Positions 47,701-53,330 of a DNA stretch of 64,000 nt are shown one piece after another. Origin of the DNA: Paenibacillus ihumii (lineage in GTDB: Bacteria; Bacillota; Bacilli; Paenibacillales; Paenibacillaceae); NCBI RefSeq assembly GCF_001403875.1, contig NZ_LN884299.1, forward strand, positions 1,550,117 through 1,614,116, given 5' to 3'. The position numbers were made by a program, and so were the translations under genes. Positions within the stretch are counted from its first letter, which is position 1, and each line of letters starts with the position of its first letter. The notes beneath the pieces are model-generated. The model had not been told where the DNA came from. It saw only the letters and a list, made by a program, of their open reading frames with translations, and did no database searches.

Positions 47701-48651
47701 GTCCAGCAGGACCTTGACCGCGGAGGCGGCTTCTTGCCGGGCGTCCTCGATCAATCCTTTGATCCCGCCCTGGGCAACGGCGAACCAGCTCAGGATCGGC
47801 TTTTCGCCGGACACGTAAGCGTAGGTCAACGTCATGGGAACGCTGGTGTCAATATCTGCGGGAATGGTAAATTCGCTCGAAATGAACCGGGTCGCATTGG
47901 TATTGAACTGGTCAAGATGGATGGTCTCGGTACCGCCGTTAATATCCCGATACTCAATGCTGGGTCTTATGACGCGGGAGCGGCTGCCGTACCAATCGTG
48001 AAAGCCGCTGCTGAGCGTATAGGTTCCGGCTTCAAGGGCTTTGAGCTGGTAAATGATATGATCGTTGGCAGCACGCAGTCCGACAACCCATTTTGAGGGA
48101 TCCGCAGCGGGGTCCGTATGTCCTCCGTCTTTGGAGTTTTTCACCTTGTGTGTAGAATCGTTGAACCCCCAGTCGTTAGTTCCGCCGACATACTTCTGAT
48201 CCGGCGTTTGGTTAAGCAAATGTTCGCCGGTCAGCTCTTTGACCGCTTCATACAGCGGCGAGGCAGTCGGGCCGTTGCCAACGGAATCGCCGCCCCGGCC
48301 GCTATCCACAAAATAAACCAAGGGATGGCTAGAGGGCGGAATAACTTCCACATTAGCCATGACCGTTCTGCCTTCCGCCGTACCGGTAATGGTCACCGTA
48401 TCATAAGGCACGGCAAAGGTATCCTCGCCGATATGCCAGGTGACAGGCGAGATCTGGCCATTCATTTCCATGCTGTCAGGCAAAGTAGTTTCTGCGGTTG
48501 TCTTGGCCCCCATGTAGGCGGCCGCGTGAACGGTATATACGCTATCAGCGGATATGACGGAAAGACCGAATGGGGGAAACAAACCAAACAACAGCATCGC
48601 GGTCATAGCAATGGAGCATATCCTATTTCTGACGGTACGTTTTCTGCTCAT
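38800..48651 (-). CDS. Giant secreted SLH-anchored glycoside hydrolase (GH59-like + GH43-like)
   Basis: 3283 residues, one open frame. Signal peptide (1-45). GH59 galactosylceramidase-like catalytic domain at about 330-790 (start FKGFGVLSANSTS; acid/base Glu469 in PHINEH; nucleophile Glu562 in VWNSEAQ; end YTVRVKPYSIVTVTTLEN). Lectin-like beta-sandwich about 820-1058, CBM-like domain about 1075-1195, FIVAR-like helices about 1197-1265 and 1540-1604. GH43-like domain about 1890-2345, close to exo-beta-1,3-galactanase type (VPIQAHGGQVIWV; DGAWLWVGEDK; ARDMTVFKDEDG). A Big_4-plus-YFVDSG module occurs four times (about 70-300, 1277-1535, 1620-1867, 2370-2605). Three DUF5011 repeats (2611-2889), a PSSSTPVAPSEPKSPPKP linker, a beta domain and three SLH domains (about 3104-3283) bind it to cell-wall polymer. 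AAAGGAGG is 8 nt before ATG 48651. Substrate inferred: galactose-rich polysaccharide. Confidence 0.9.
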   Translation of the reverse strand: MSRKRTVRNRICSIAMTAMLLFGLFPPFGLSVISADSVYTVHAAAYMGAKTTAETTLPDSMEMNGQISPVTWHIGEDTFAVPYDTVTITGTAEGRTVMANVEVIPPSSHPLVYFVDSGRGGDSVGNGPTASPLYEAVKELTGEHLLNQTPDQKYVGGTNDWGFNDSTHKVKNSKDGGHTDPAADPSKWVVGLRAANDHIIYQLKALEAGTYTLSSGFHDWYGSRSRVIRPSIEYRDINGGTETIHLDQFNTNATRFISSEFTIPADIDTSVPMTLTYAYVSGEKPILSWFAVAQGGIKGLIEDARQEAASAVKVLLDGNDIKAGNVNGLTFKGFGVLSANSTSALLMDYKAEHPEAYAELLQILFGGENPIMTHVKIEMGNDRNNSTGPDPATMRTADEKANVARHPGFQLAADAKAVNPDLKVSILRWSAPAWADSNDKIYTWYKNTILAAYREYGYMVDYVNPHINEHAPDLTWTKQYAQRVRTDNEGFANEGEKALYHRIEVVISDEVGIGSFGGSMVSDASLRDAVAVAAYHYNTDDDSAGNFKRLAEQFDIEVWNSEAQATFSNSSFRPNNNTKDPAVAGTGIGGTGSALEMGNTIIKGFVNSRRTHFVYQPAIGSFYEGGQYSFKELVSARDPWSGWIHYDAGLLVLRHFSWFAKAGWENDNNNEGIWRAVPQASYTGATGTNPVSGRNGTPSYMTLAAPDKSDFSTVVVNDSEYERVYKLQTVNMGYTGSPSLEVWETRAADEGEAFNSNYMKFLGKISADRGGVYTVRVKPYSIVTVTTLENNGDDAYHTPLPVEGERKVLDTDAAGSVQNTEDRVLYADDFDYSDKTVPVIGASGQITGYQSYIESRGGAKGAIPRYTHDRNGAFEAYLDEQTGNYVLRQQLDRGLMGLGGTWNNGEPVTAIGDYRWTNYKASVDVSFETNNTQGGANYAAIGARYQGGGSSHSINGTPYVLKFWFDGGWQLLVDGRSVANGNVVSGSGGVKIDGFDAAYNAWHNLAIQVAGNQVTAYLDGVELASYTDPNPKLSGRVDLGSGYYHVRFDNLLVETVEGYAPYYAEALDDLEMHDLAPVPAPKLIYSGSWAHDNGKGMFHYQRSLSTSQGSDAALEYTFVGTGLDILGPNDGSAKLEVTVDGQIVEPSAGTAASKELYQTYTLRGLAYGEHTVRLKVLSGTLVVDAVAVVSGEVKGAPDTSALQEAAAEAQGINKLDEFRDIDWELFEAARNAAQEALDNPVSYRLDQEGAEQLAARLVFAKNQLFTGDIRELSSPHYAAVYVGGVPNLPEKVEATHEDGSKSFVTVNWNLDGVRFDTAYDTVTVTGTYGSVETVCYVEVVPEDILYFVDLNATADGLTPGHAAGNTLGYDSPAYTAVEALAAAAGNPLLNDAPDRVYESAIGWGHGGYNASGTPSISYKGISNGPYSKQTTTGIYTANQNGAALTYAFNNLPAGEHTLTLGTYSWWPSPSRTEEIYLEYDNQSVLVDTITLDNNSFDEVRGYTFSMAEAGSLTLKLKAVQSNQSPMLSFVGIAPVKDVDKSALQALYDEHRNKENDNYTDLSWNNFRNALAAAASVLGNEDATQAEVNDALQALRGAVKGLERNGDATRTADIYATYVDTIPQLPGRIRLADAGPEHEIIAWTIDGSNEISVNDFDTPFETVAVYGKYMDGVEKQFAAYVEVVPRHLKYFIDAGAANPYIYNAVQKLTGNALLNDSTNQAYGSGWGYIALNSSGAEKPIIHKSAQPDLDKNATGIMIDGSDPLSTLSYQLDGLEGGKSYRFTSYHRLWWNNEMPIKIAIAYTLNGETVTHIVNRLHLDHAGHSKQVTYSINLPEGASNVRYVLTNAGSYTAGPGAGKTNRNAAISWLAVEELAESVAPVTYTSIGGVAGKNTDVWFDTNAVPIQAHGGQVIWVDHVAWNGNEPSYTADPANGDGAWLWVGEDKTFGGRPIGGIHTYVSKDLYNWVDMGVALYPHRVFPMEKTGDGQGVQVSETQLAALKARAMGTPGAGMNELGEPLKQFDIDYARDFLQAYVDRSQHPGYSRDNDASFDYVTASYDDESLRLAFHRTYAYYTIMERPKMLYNDKTNKYVIVYHADGPTDERIMEQFDTLQNTPAKDTGISRYSRAQMGFAVSDSPFGPFKLVNAQKMNYIEGYYDSNKGMARDMTVFKDEDGKAYAIYSSEENKYTYISLLNDEYTAPAKDGTEGLNETFTARVFSDASREAPAVFKYNGYYYFITSGTTGWDPNPSIAYRANHIFGNTADGGMTFTQYTKLGNPFPNDSSNTSYRTQPTAVIPYDPENGLFIYMGDRWIQKALDTSGYVWVPLQLTANGTKLEGQPLSDWTLDVLESYAPLQVLTTSDKAFRLGEALQMPSTLDVKRGSEIYTNLPVVWDEDSLNEARLTLGATTVQGTLGGDSPLAGSTIDFEVKVLPDNVYYFADSGNTNNSAMFMALHSDKASNPKMAELQAVPDQVYEDGLTWGYMNSVAVPGYRENANDPYLSHRRAENSAVDSVDYAFELPAGTYDIFVGFYDPWGYTRKANITVSKDGDPLANLNGHVYKQEKSIAMLEKVKVDQDGRILIQTGPGTTGPNTAVIVSFIIIAGTSKTEADMTRPVITLLGEPVVHLPVGADYTDAGATALDDRDGDITDRIVSTVTSSVYGLTAIDTSIPDVYTIHYNVSDAAGNAADEATRTVIVSEDADADVTKPVLTLLGEPVVRLAVGADYTDAGATAMDDRDGDITDRIVTTVTSSVYGLTAIDTSIPDVYTIHYNVSDAAGNAADEATRTVIVSKDVEADKTKPVITLLGEPVVRLPVGASYTDAGATAMDDRDGDITDRIVITVTSSMNGETKLNTSKAGTYTFRYNVSDAAGNAADEVTRTVIVYNKDRDDATTTPSSSTPVAPSEPKSPPKPEVPSTTLVLDADDLQDAVDGTVMVRISENQDIVILPGNIAEVLGENRLRFAGPNMTIEFPVESLKSIQAAVPGDEAEEARIHFSMQLVPKDEASRLVGNYAANRTALLTSASNMYDFNMQAVGADGASVPVTTFAEPFTIAFQADSNTDPDLLGIYYIAEDGSFKYMGGTLRDGIITVKVPLLGKYTVLEYNKTFADVGEHHWARKAIKKMSARHIIEGVDDARFDPQGNVTRAQFAAMLARALGLTAPGSMTFTDVDPDVWYAEAIAKASGAGIVHGRDLSTFAPNDAMTREEMAVMIVRAYKYLHGPGGAEAAVVNPSSFSDYDRIQAWARDAVEAAQAWELIRGRGNNLFAPKELMTRAESVLIVSKILK
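39984..40820 (-). repeat. Three tandem 279-bp repeats coding DUF5011 Ig-like domains
   Basis: Matching bases recur at exactly 279-bp (93-codon) steps; for example CCGTAATGTCGCCGTCCCGA begins at 40152, 40431 and 40710. Each unit starts T(R/K)PV(I/L)TLLGEPVV and contains YTDAGATA then DDRDGDITDRIV. DNA identity is high, especially between units 1 and 2, implying recent duplication or ongoing homogenisation. Confidence 0.9.
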
Positions 48652-49108
48652 TCATATATCCTCCTTTGGATAAACTTTCAGCCGAAAATAGTAGCGAGGC
48701 ACTGTGATGAAACCGCTATCAAAAATCCTTGTCATGAAGGCTGGATTCAATCTTCCAGGCGGATCGCCCCGTATCATTTGTCATTTTTCCTCGGATGCAC
48801 GCCTCCTCTCATCGCTGGATAACAAGCCCTATTGAAAGCGCATTCTTAAACTCATTAGCTGTTATACCATACACGTTAGTAGGGGAACATGCACTTTTCA
48901 ATGCACATCCTGCAAGTTTGTTATGCATCGTGGGCAAAGCAGGCTCCCTGCAAAGTAAATAACGAAAATTTCATATAAGAACATGTAATTTTATTAGCTC
49001 CATATACGGGTCTTTGAACGTTACGCTGTTACGCCATGACTCCGTTTATTTTGCCAAGCATGCGCCAACACTAGAATGTGACTATACGTAAAAGTCAGAT
49101 TTAGGAGG
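48652..49108. other. 457-bp intergenic region between divergent giant SLH gene and znuA
   Basis: No credible gene. It holds the ribosome site of the giant gene (AAAGGAGG, 48660-48667) and, on the minus strand, a possible extended -10 TGG-TATAAC (48869-48861) with a poor -35. The zinc promoter begins at its right edge. No other structure was recognised. Confidence 0.5.
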
Positions 49109-49138
49109 TTGACAACCGGTTTTGGTTGACCCTATAAT
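49109..49138 (+). promoter_or_regulatory. znuACB promoter
   Basis: Consensus TTGACA (49109-49114), 18 bp, TATAAT (49133-49138); start predicted near 49145. Confidence 0.8.
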
Positions 49139-49143
49139 CCTAC

Positions 49144-49158
49144 TAGTAATAATTACGA
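49144..49158 (+). promoter_or_regulatory. Zur box at the znuA transcription start
   Basis: TAGTAATAATTACGA matches 14 of 15 positions of the Bacillus Zur box TCGTAATnATTACGA. It covers the predicted +1, so zinc-loaded Zur would block initiation. Confidence 0.85.
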
Positions 49159-49187
49159 TTAAGCTCGGACTAGGAAGGAAGATCATA

Positions 49188-50222
49188 ATGGCGTCATACG
49201 TGAAGATTCATCAAGGCTGGAAGAGTGTCGTACTGCTGCTGGCTGCATTGCTTATGCTGTCAGGCTGCGGAAGCGGCAATGACGGGAATAAAGTCGTGGA
49301 GGGGAAGGTCAATGTAGTAACGAGCTTCTATCCTCTTTATGAATTTGCGAAGGAAATAGGCGGGGAGCAGGCGCATGTGATGAATTTGCTGCCTGCAGGC
49401 GTAGAACCGCATGATTGGACGCCGCGCAGCCAGGAAATTCTGAATGCCTCCAAAGCTCAGCTGTTCCTGTACAACGGAGCAGGCCTGGAAGGCTGGATGG
49501 ACAGCTTTCTTAAAGGCCTGGGCAGCGATTCCCAGGTCAAGACCGTGGAAGTAAGCCAGGGGATTCCCCTCATTACTAGCGAGGAGGAAGACGGGCATGA
49601 CCATGGAGCGAACAGCGGCGATCATCTAGAGGAAGGGCATGAGCAGGCAGAAGATGAGCACGGCCAGGAGGATGGCCATGACCACGGTCATGACCATGGC
49701 CACATCGACCCGCATACATGGGTAAGTCCGAAATCAGCGCTGATTATGGCTGAGAATATCAAAAACAGCTATGTCGAGGTCGACCCAGCCCATCGTGAAG
49801 ATTACGAAGCCCGCTACGAGCAATTGAAGGCCCGCTTGCAGAAGCTCGATGCCAAGTTTACGGAGGAGCTCTCCAAGACAAGCCGGAAGGATATCGTCGT
49901 CTCCCACCAATCGTTCGGCTATTTGTGCCGGGATTACGGGCTGACCCAGCATTCGATTATGGGCCTGACTCCAGAGGCGGAGCCGAAAGCCCAGGATTTG
50001 ATTCGTTTGTCCAAGCTGGTCAAGGAGAATGGCATTCAGTATATCTTTTTCGAGGAGCTTGTATCCGATAAGCTGGTAAACACGCTGGCCTCCGAGGCAG
50101 GCGTGAAGACGCTGGTGCTTAACCCGGTGGAGGGGCTGACGAAGCAGCAGGAGCAGGCGGGGGAGAACTATTTTACATTGATGGAGAAAAATTTGCAAAA
50201 TCTTGTTCTCGCTTTACAATAA
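49188..50222 (+). CDS. znuA: Zinc ABC transporter substrate-binding lipoprotein
   Basis: 344 residues. Signal peptide with lipobox LMLSGC. Cluster A-I metal-binding protein: VTSFYPLYEFAKEIGG, LPAGVEPHDWTPRS (His ligand), a His/Asp/Glu-rich loop (HDHGANSGDH and GHDHGHDHGHIDPHTW), VVSHQSFGYLCRDYGL (His ligand) and the C-terminal VLNPVEGLT. The His-rich loop is typical of zinc rather than manganese binders. ATG 49188 follows GGAAGGAAGATCATA; the frame is open from 49122 but that part overlaps the promoter. Heads znuA-znuC-znuB. Confidence 0.93.
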   Translation: MASYVKIHQGWKSVVLLLAALLMLSGCGSGNDGNKVVEGKVNVVTSFYPLYEFAKEIGGEQAHVMNLLPAGVEPHDWTPRSQEILNASKAQLFLYNGAGLEGWMDSFLKGLGSDSQVKTVEVSQGIPLITSEEEDGHDHGANSGDHLEEGHEQAEDEHGQEDGHDHGHDHGHIDPHTWVSPKSALIMAENIKNSYVEVDPAHREDYEARYEQLKARLQKLDAKFTEELSKTSRKDIVVSHQSFGYLCRDYGLTQHSIMGLTPEAEPKAQDLIRLSKLVKENGIQYIFFEELVSDKLVNTLASEAGVKTLVLNPVEGLTKQQEQAGENYFTLMEKNLQNLVLALQ

Positions 50223-50253
50223 GGGGAGACAATCCAGCGGAAGGACGGTCAAG

Positions 50254-51015
50254 ATGAAACCGGACAATTTAACAGCATCAGCACGGGCCTGCCATGATAG
50301 CATCATCGAGCTTGTCGACGTATCCTTCGCATATAAGGACAAGGAGATCATCTCGAATTTCAGCTTTAAGGTGAAGGAGCGCGACTTCGTCGGCGTCATT
50401 GGCTCTAACGGAGCAGGAAAGACGACCCTGCTGCGGATGATGGTCGGGCTGCTGTCGCCTACCGGAGGGGAAATTCGGCTGTTTGGCCAGCCCATCCGGC
50501 GCTTTCGCGATTGGGACAGAATCGGCTATGTGCCTCAGAAGAACTCATTTAATCCGTTATTCCCGGCAACTGTAAGGGAAGTCGTCATGTCGGGGCTGTA
50601 TAACAACAAGAAGCTGTTTCGCCGCATCGGCAAGGCGGAGCAGGCGAAATGCGACGATGCGCTTGAGGTTATGCGCATAGGGGATATCGCGGGCAAGCGG
50701 ATCGGGGAGCTGTCAGGCGGACAGCAGCAGCGCGTTTTTTTGGCAAGGGCCTTGATCAATAAGCCGGATTTGCTCATTCTGGACGAGCCTACGGTCGGAA
50801 TTGATGCACAGACGCAAGAGGATTTTTTTGAACTGATTTTTCATATGCATGCGCATCATCAAATGACATTTCTAATGGTATCTCACGATGTGGAAATGAT
50901 TGAGGATAATTTGGGCGATGAGCCGCTGGACCGCTGCGGAGCGATCAAGTTCTATGTGAAGCATTCCCATGATCAGGATTGTTCGATCTCCGATCTTCAA
51001 CATTCAATCAACTAG
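50254..51015 (+). CDS. znuC: Zinc ABC transporter ATP-binding protein
   Basis: 253 residues. Walker A GSNGAGKTTLLRMM, Q-loop YVPQKNSF, signature LSGGQQQRVFLARAL, Walker B LLILDEPTVGID and switch His in MVSHDVEM. A C-terminal tail with several His (VKHSHDQDCS) may sense metal. GGAAGGACGGTCAAG precedes ATG 50254; the frame extends upstream into znuA without a ribosome site. Confidence 0.93.
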   Translation: MKPDNLTASARACHDSIIELVDVSFAYKDKEIISNFSFKVKERDFVGVIGSNGAGKTTLLRMMVGLLSPTGGEIRLFGQPIRRFRDWDRIGYVPQKNSFNPLFPATVREVVMSGLYNNKKLFRRIGKAEQAKCDDALEVMRIGDIAGKRIGELSGGQQQRVFLARALINKPDLLILDEPTVGIDAQTQEDFFELIFHMHAHHQMTFLMVSHDVEMIEDNLGDEPLDRCGAIKFYVKHSHDQDCSISDLQHSIN

Positions 51016-51040
51016 AGGATGTATTTTATGCTTACGAGGT

Positions 51041-51061
51041 AAGTTTTGCGGAGCAAAACTT
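51041..51061 (+). other. Intercistronic hairpin between znuC and znuB
   Basis: AAGTTTTGC-GGA-GCAAAACTT, a perfect 9-bp stem with a 3-nt loop and no T run. It ends just before the GAGGAG ribosome site of znuB and may shield mRNA ends or modulate znuB translation. Confidence 0.5.
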
Positions 51062-51077
51062 TGAGGAGATGTGAATC

Positions 51078-51872
51078 TTGGAAATATTAACGGCAGAATT
51101 TTTTCAGAATGCGCTGATAGGTGGGCTGCTCATCGGCATTACGGCTCCCCTGATCGGTATTTTTTTAGTGCTGCGCCGCCTGTCGATGATCGGGGACACG
51201 CTGGCCCACGTAACCATCGCGGGGGTGGCTCTGGGTTTTCTTATTGATGCCAACCCGATCTGGGTGGGACTGGCCTTCGCAGTTCTGGCCTCCTTTGCCA
51301 TTGAGAAGCTGCGCAAAGCCTACAAAGCTTACGCGGAGCTGTCCATAGCCATCATTATGTCTGGAGGCGTGGCGCTAGCCTCTCTGTTCTTTACGCTCGG
51401 GATAGGGTACAATACGGATGTATTGTTCGGCAGCATTTATACTTTGAGCAGGGAAGATTTGTATACTGTCGGTATCGTCACGCTCGTCGTGATTACCGTC
51501 GTGTCCATCTTCTTCAAGGAGTTCTTCCTTCTGACGTTCGAGGAGGATGCCGCTGCGGTCAGCGGGCTGCCCGTCAAACTGTTCAACCTGCTGATTACCG
51601 TGCTCACGGCGCTCGTGATCAGCACAGCTATCAAAATCGTCGGCGCCCTGCTCGTCTCTGCGCTGATTACGATTCCTGCGGCCTGCAGTCTGCTGATCGC
51701 GCGAAGCTTCAAGTCTTCGGTCATTTTCTCCGTAATCATTGCGGAAATCGCCGTCGTGATCGGGCTGATCATGGCCGGTATATGGAATCTGGCACCGGGC
51801 GCAACGATCGTGCTGCTGCTCATCGCCATGCTCATTATCACGCTTGTGGGCAAGAAGGGGTTGCGCGTTTAG
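51078..51872 (+). CDS. znuB: Zinc ABC transporter permease
   Basis: 264 residues, about eight membrane segments of the ABC-3 family: ITAPLIGIFLVLRRLSMIGDTLAHVTIAGVALG, SGGVALASLFFTLG and VVGALLVSALITIPAA-like (KIVGALLVSALITIPAACSL). TTG start with GAGGAGATGTGAATC upstream. Confidence 0.92.
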   Translation: MEILTAEFFQNALIGGLLIGITAPLIGIFLVLRRLSMIGDTLAHVTIAGVALGFLIDANPIWVGLAFAVLASFAIEKLRKAYKAYAELSIAIIMSGGVALASLFFTLGIGYNTDVLFGSIYTLSREDLYTVGIVTLVVITVVSIFFKEFFLLTFEEDAAAVSGLPVKLFNLLITVLTALVISTAIKIVGALLVSALITIPAACSLLIARSFKSSVIFSVIIAEIAVVIGLIMAGIWNLAPGATIVLLLIAMLIITLVGKKGLRV

Positions 51873-51916
51873 GCAGGACAATACATTCAATCTCATCATA
51901 AAGATCGGAGGCTCTA

Positions 51917-52630
51917 ATGGCTGATATTAATGTATTGGTAGCATTCGGGGCTGGCGTTGCCTCCTTCATCTCGCCCTGCTGTTTGCCGCTCTATCCGTCT
52001 TATTTGTCTTACATAACGGGCATGTCGGTACAGACGCTGAAGACAGAGCAGAACAAGCGGGAAGTTCGAATGAAGACGATGACGCATACGCTTGCGTTTA
52101 TCCTGGGATTCTCCGTCGTATTCTATACGCTTGGCTTCGGCGCGGGTCTCTTTGGTGAGTTTTTCGTTAGCAACCGGGATTTGATTCGACAGATTTCTGC
52201 TATTCTAATTATACTTATGGGCTTGTTTTTGCTAGGAATTTTTCAGCCGCAGTTTCTGCTCAAGGAGCGGAAACTGGATATTAAAATGAAGAAAACCGGG
52301 TATGTGGCCTCCTTTATATTCGGCATCGGCTTTTCCGCCGGATGGTCTCCTTGTGTCGGACCGATTCTGGCTGCGATTATTTCACTGGCGGTGAGCGAGC
52401 CGGGAACCTGGATGAGCCTGATCACGGCGTACACCCTTGGCTTTGCCCTTCCTTTTTTCGTTTTGGCCTTTTTCATCGGCAGCACCAAATGGATTACTCG
52501 TTATTCCGCAGCGATCATGAAAATCGGCGGGGCGCTGATGCTGCTGATGGGGGTGCTGCTGTTCACGAATCAGATGGCCAAAATTACAATTTGGCTGCAG
52601 CAAATTACGCCAGAATGGCTTAAATTCTAA
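51917..52630 (+). CDS. ccdA: Cytochrome c biogenesis thiol-disulfide transporter CcdA
   Basis: 237 residues, six membrane segments. The two redox Cys motifs are present: FISPCCLPLYPSYLSYI (first segment) and GFSAGWSPCVGPILAAI (fourth segment). Moves reducing equivalents across the membrane to extracytoplasmic thioredoxin-like proteins for cytochrome c maturation or spore functions. GATCGGAGGCTCTA precedes ATG 51917. It lies 44 nt after znuB with no terminator between, so read-through from the zinc operon is possible. Confidence 0.92.
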   Translation: MADINVLVAFGAGVASFISPCCLPLYPSYLSYITGMSVQTLKTEQNKREVRMKTMTHTLAFILGFSVVFYTLGFGAGLFGEFFVSNRDLIRQISAILIILMGLFLLGIFQPQFLLKERKLDIKMKKTGYVASFIFGIGFSAGWSPCVGPILAAIISLAVSEPGTWMSLITAYTLGFALPFFVLAFFIGSTKWITRYSAAIMKIGGALMLLMGVLLFTNQMAKITIWLQQITPEWLKF

Positions 52631-52642
52631 ATTCCGGCACAC

Positions 52643-52679
52643 TTGCCAACGGACAAGCAGAACATGTATCATTGATGAT
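52643..52679 (+). promoter_or_regulatory. Possible mntR promoter with small palindrome
   Basis: TTGCCA (52643-52648), 18 bp, TATCAT (52667-52672), overlapping the palindrome ATCATTGATGAT (52668-52679). Confidence 0.4.
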
Positions 52680-52737
52680 AGTAGCAATTGTTGCGTGGAT
52701 GGTAGTCTGCGCCAACTGAGGAAAAGAGGTTCGTAAG

Positions 52738-53163
52738 ATGCCAACACCTAGTATGGAGGATTATTTGGAGCGCATTTACAAGCTGATTGACGAGAAGGGG
52801 TATGCGCGCGTTTCCGATATTGCCGAAGGATTGGAAGTTCATCCTTCTTCCGTCACCAAGATGATCCAGAAGCTGGATAAGGACGAATACGTCATCTATG
52901 AGAAATACCGGGGCCTGGTGCTTACGAGCAAAGGCAAGAAGATCGGAAAGCGTCTCGTTGACCGGCATCATCTGCTGGAGGAATTTCTGGAAATGATCGG
53001 CGTGGATGAAGAGAACATTTATAAGGACGTGGAGGGAATCGAGCATCATTTGAGCTGGGATTCGATTACCCGAATCGCCGCTTTAGTAGATTACTTCAAA
53101 CGCGACGAATCCAGAATTCAAGATCTTCGGGATGTCGAGAAGGAGCTCATGAACGAATCCTAG
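52738..53163 (+). CDS. mntR: Manganese-responsive regulator MntR (DtxR family)
   Basis: 141 residues. Winged helix with [20 protein letters not shown] and [19 protein letters not shown], then a dimer/metal domain with [20 protein letters not shown] and [14 protein letters not shown]. Mn ligands of Bacillus MntR (Asp8, Glu11, His77, Glu99, Glu102, His103) have counterparts in [18 protein letters not shown] and EGIEHHL. Represses Mn uptake and activates Mn export when Mn is high. GAGGTTCGTAAG precedes ATG 52738. Same neighbourhood as in Bacillus. Confidence 0.95.
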   Translation: MPTPSMEDYLERIYKLIDEKGYARVSDIAEGLEVHPSSVTKMIQKLDKDEYVIYEKYRGLVLTSKGKKIGKRLVDRHHLLEEFLEMIGVDEENIYKDVEGIEHHLSWDSITRIAALVDYFKRDESRIQDLRDVEKELMNES

Positions 53164-53165
53164 CG

Positions 53166-53199
53166 AAAGCATCTGTCTTATGCGGACAGATGCTTTTTC
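53166..53199 (+). terminator. mntR terminator
   Basis: AAAGCATCTGTC (53166-53177) and GACAGATGCTTTTT (53185-53198), a 12-bp stem running into a T run. Confidence 0.88.
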
Positions 53200-53330
53200 T
53201 CTGCCGCCGCCTGGGAAGAAAGAGCCAATTTTTGTTGGAATAGCGCAACTCTCGGGGATATGAAGACGTTAGAGATAGAAGGAGACGCAATATGGTCCGC
53301 AACAATGAATTCATAATTTGGAGGTAACTG

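Noticed and set aside
45142..48096. Long plus-strand frames (458 and 493 codons) inside the giant gene
   Set aside because: Antisense to recognisable GH59 and lectin-like domains; no ribosome sites or family features.
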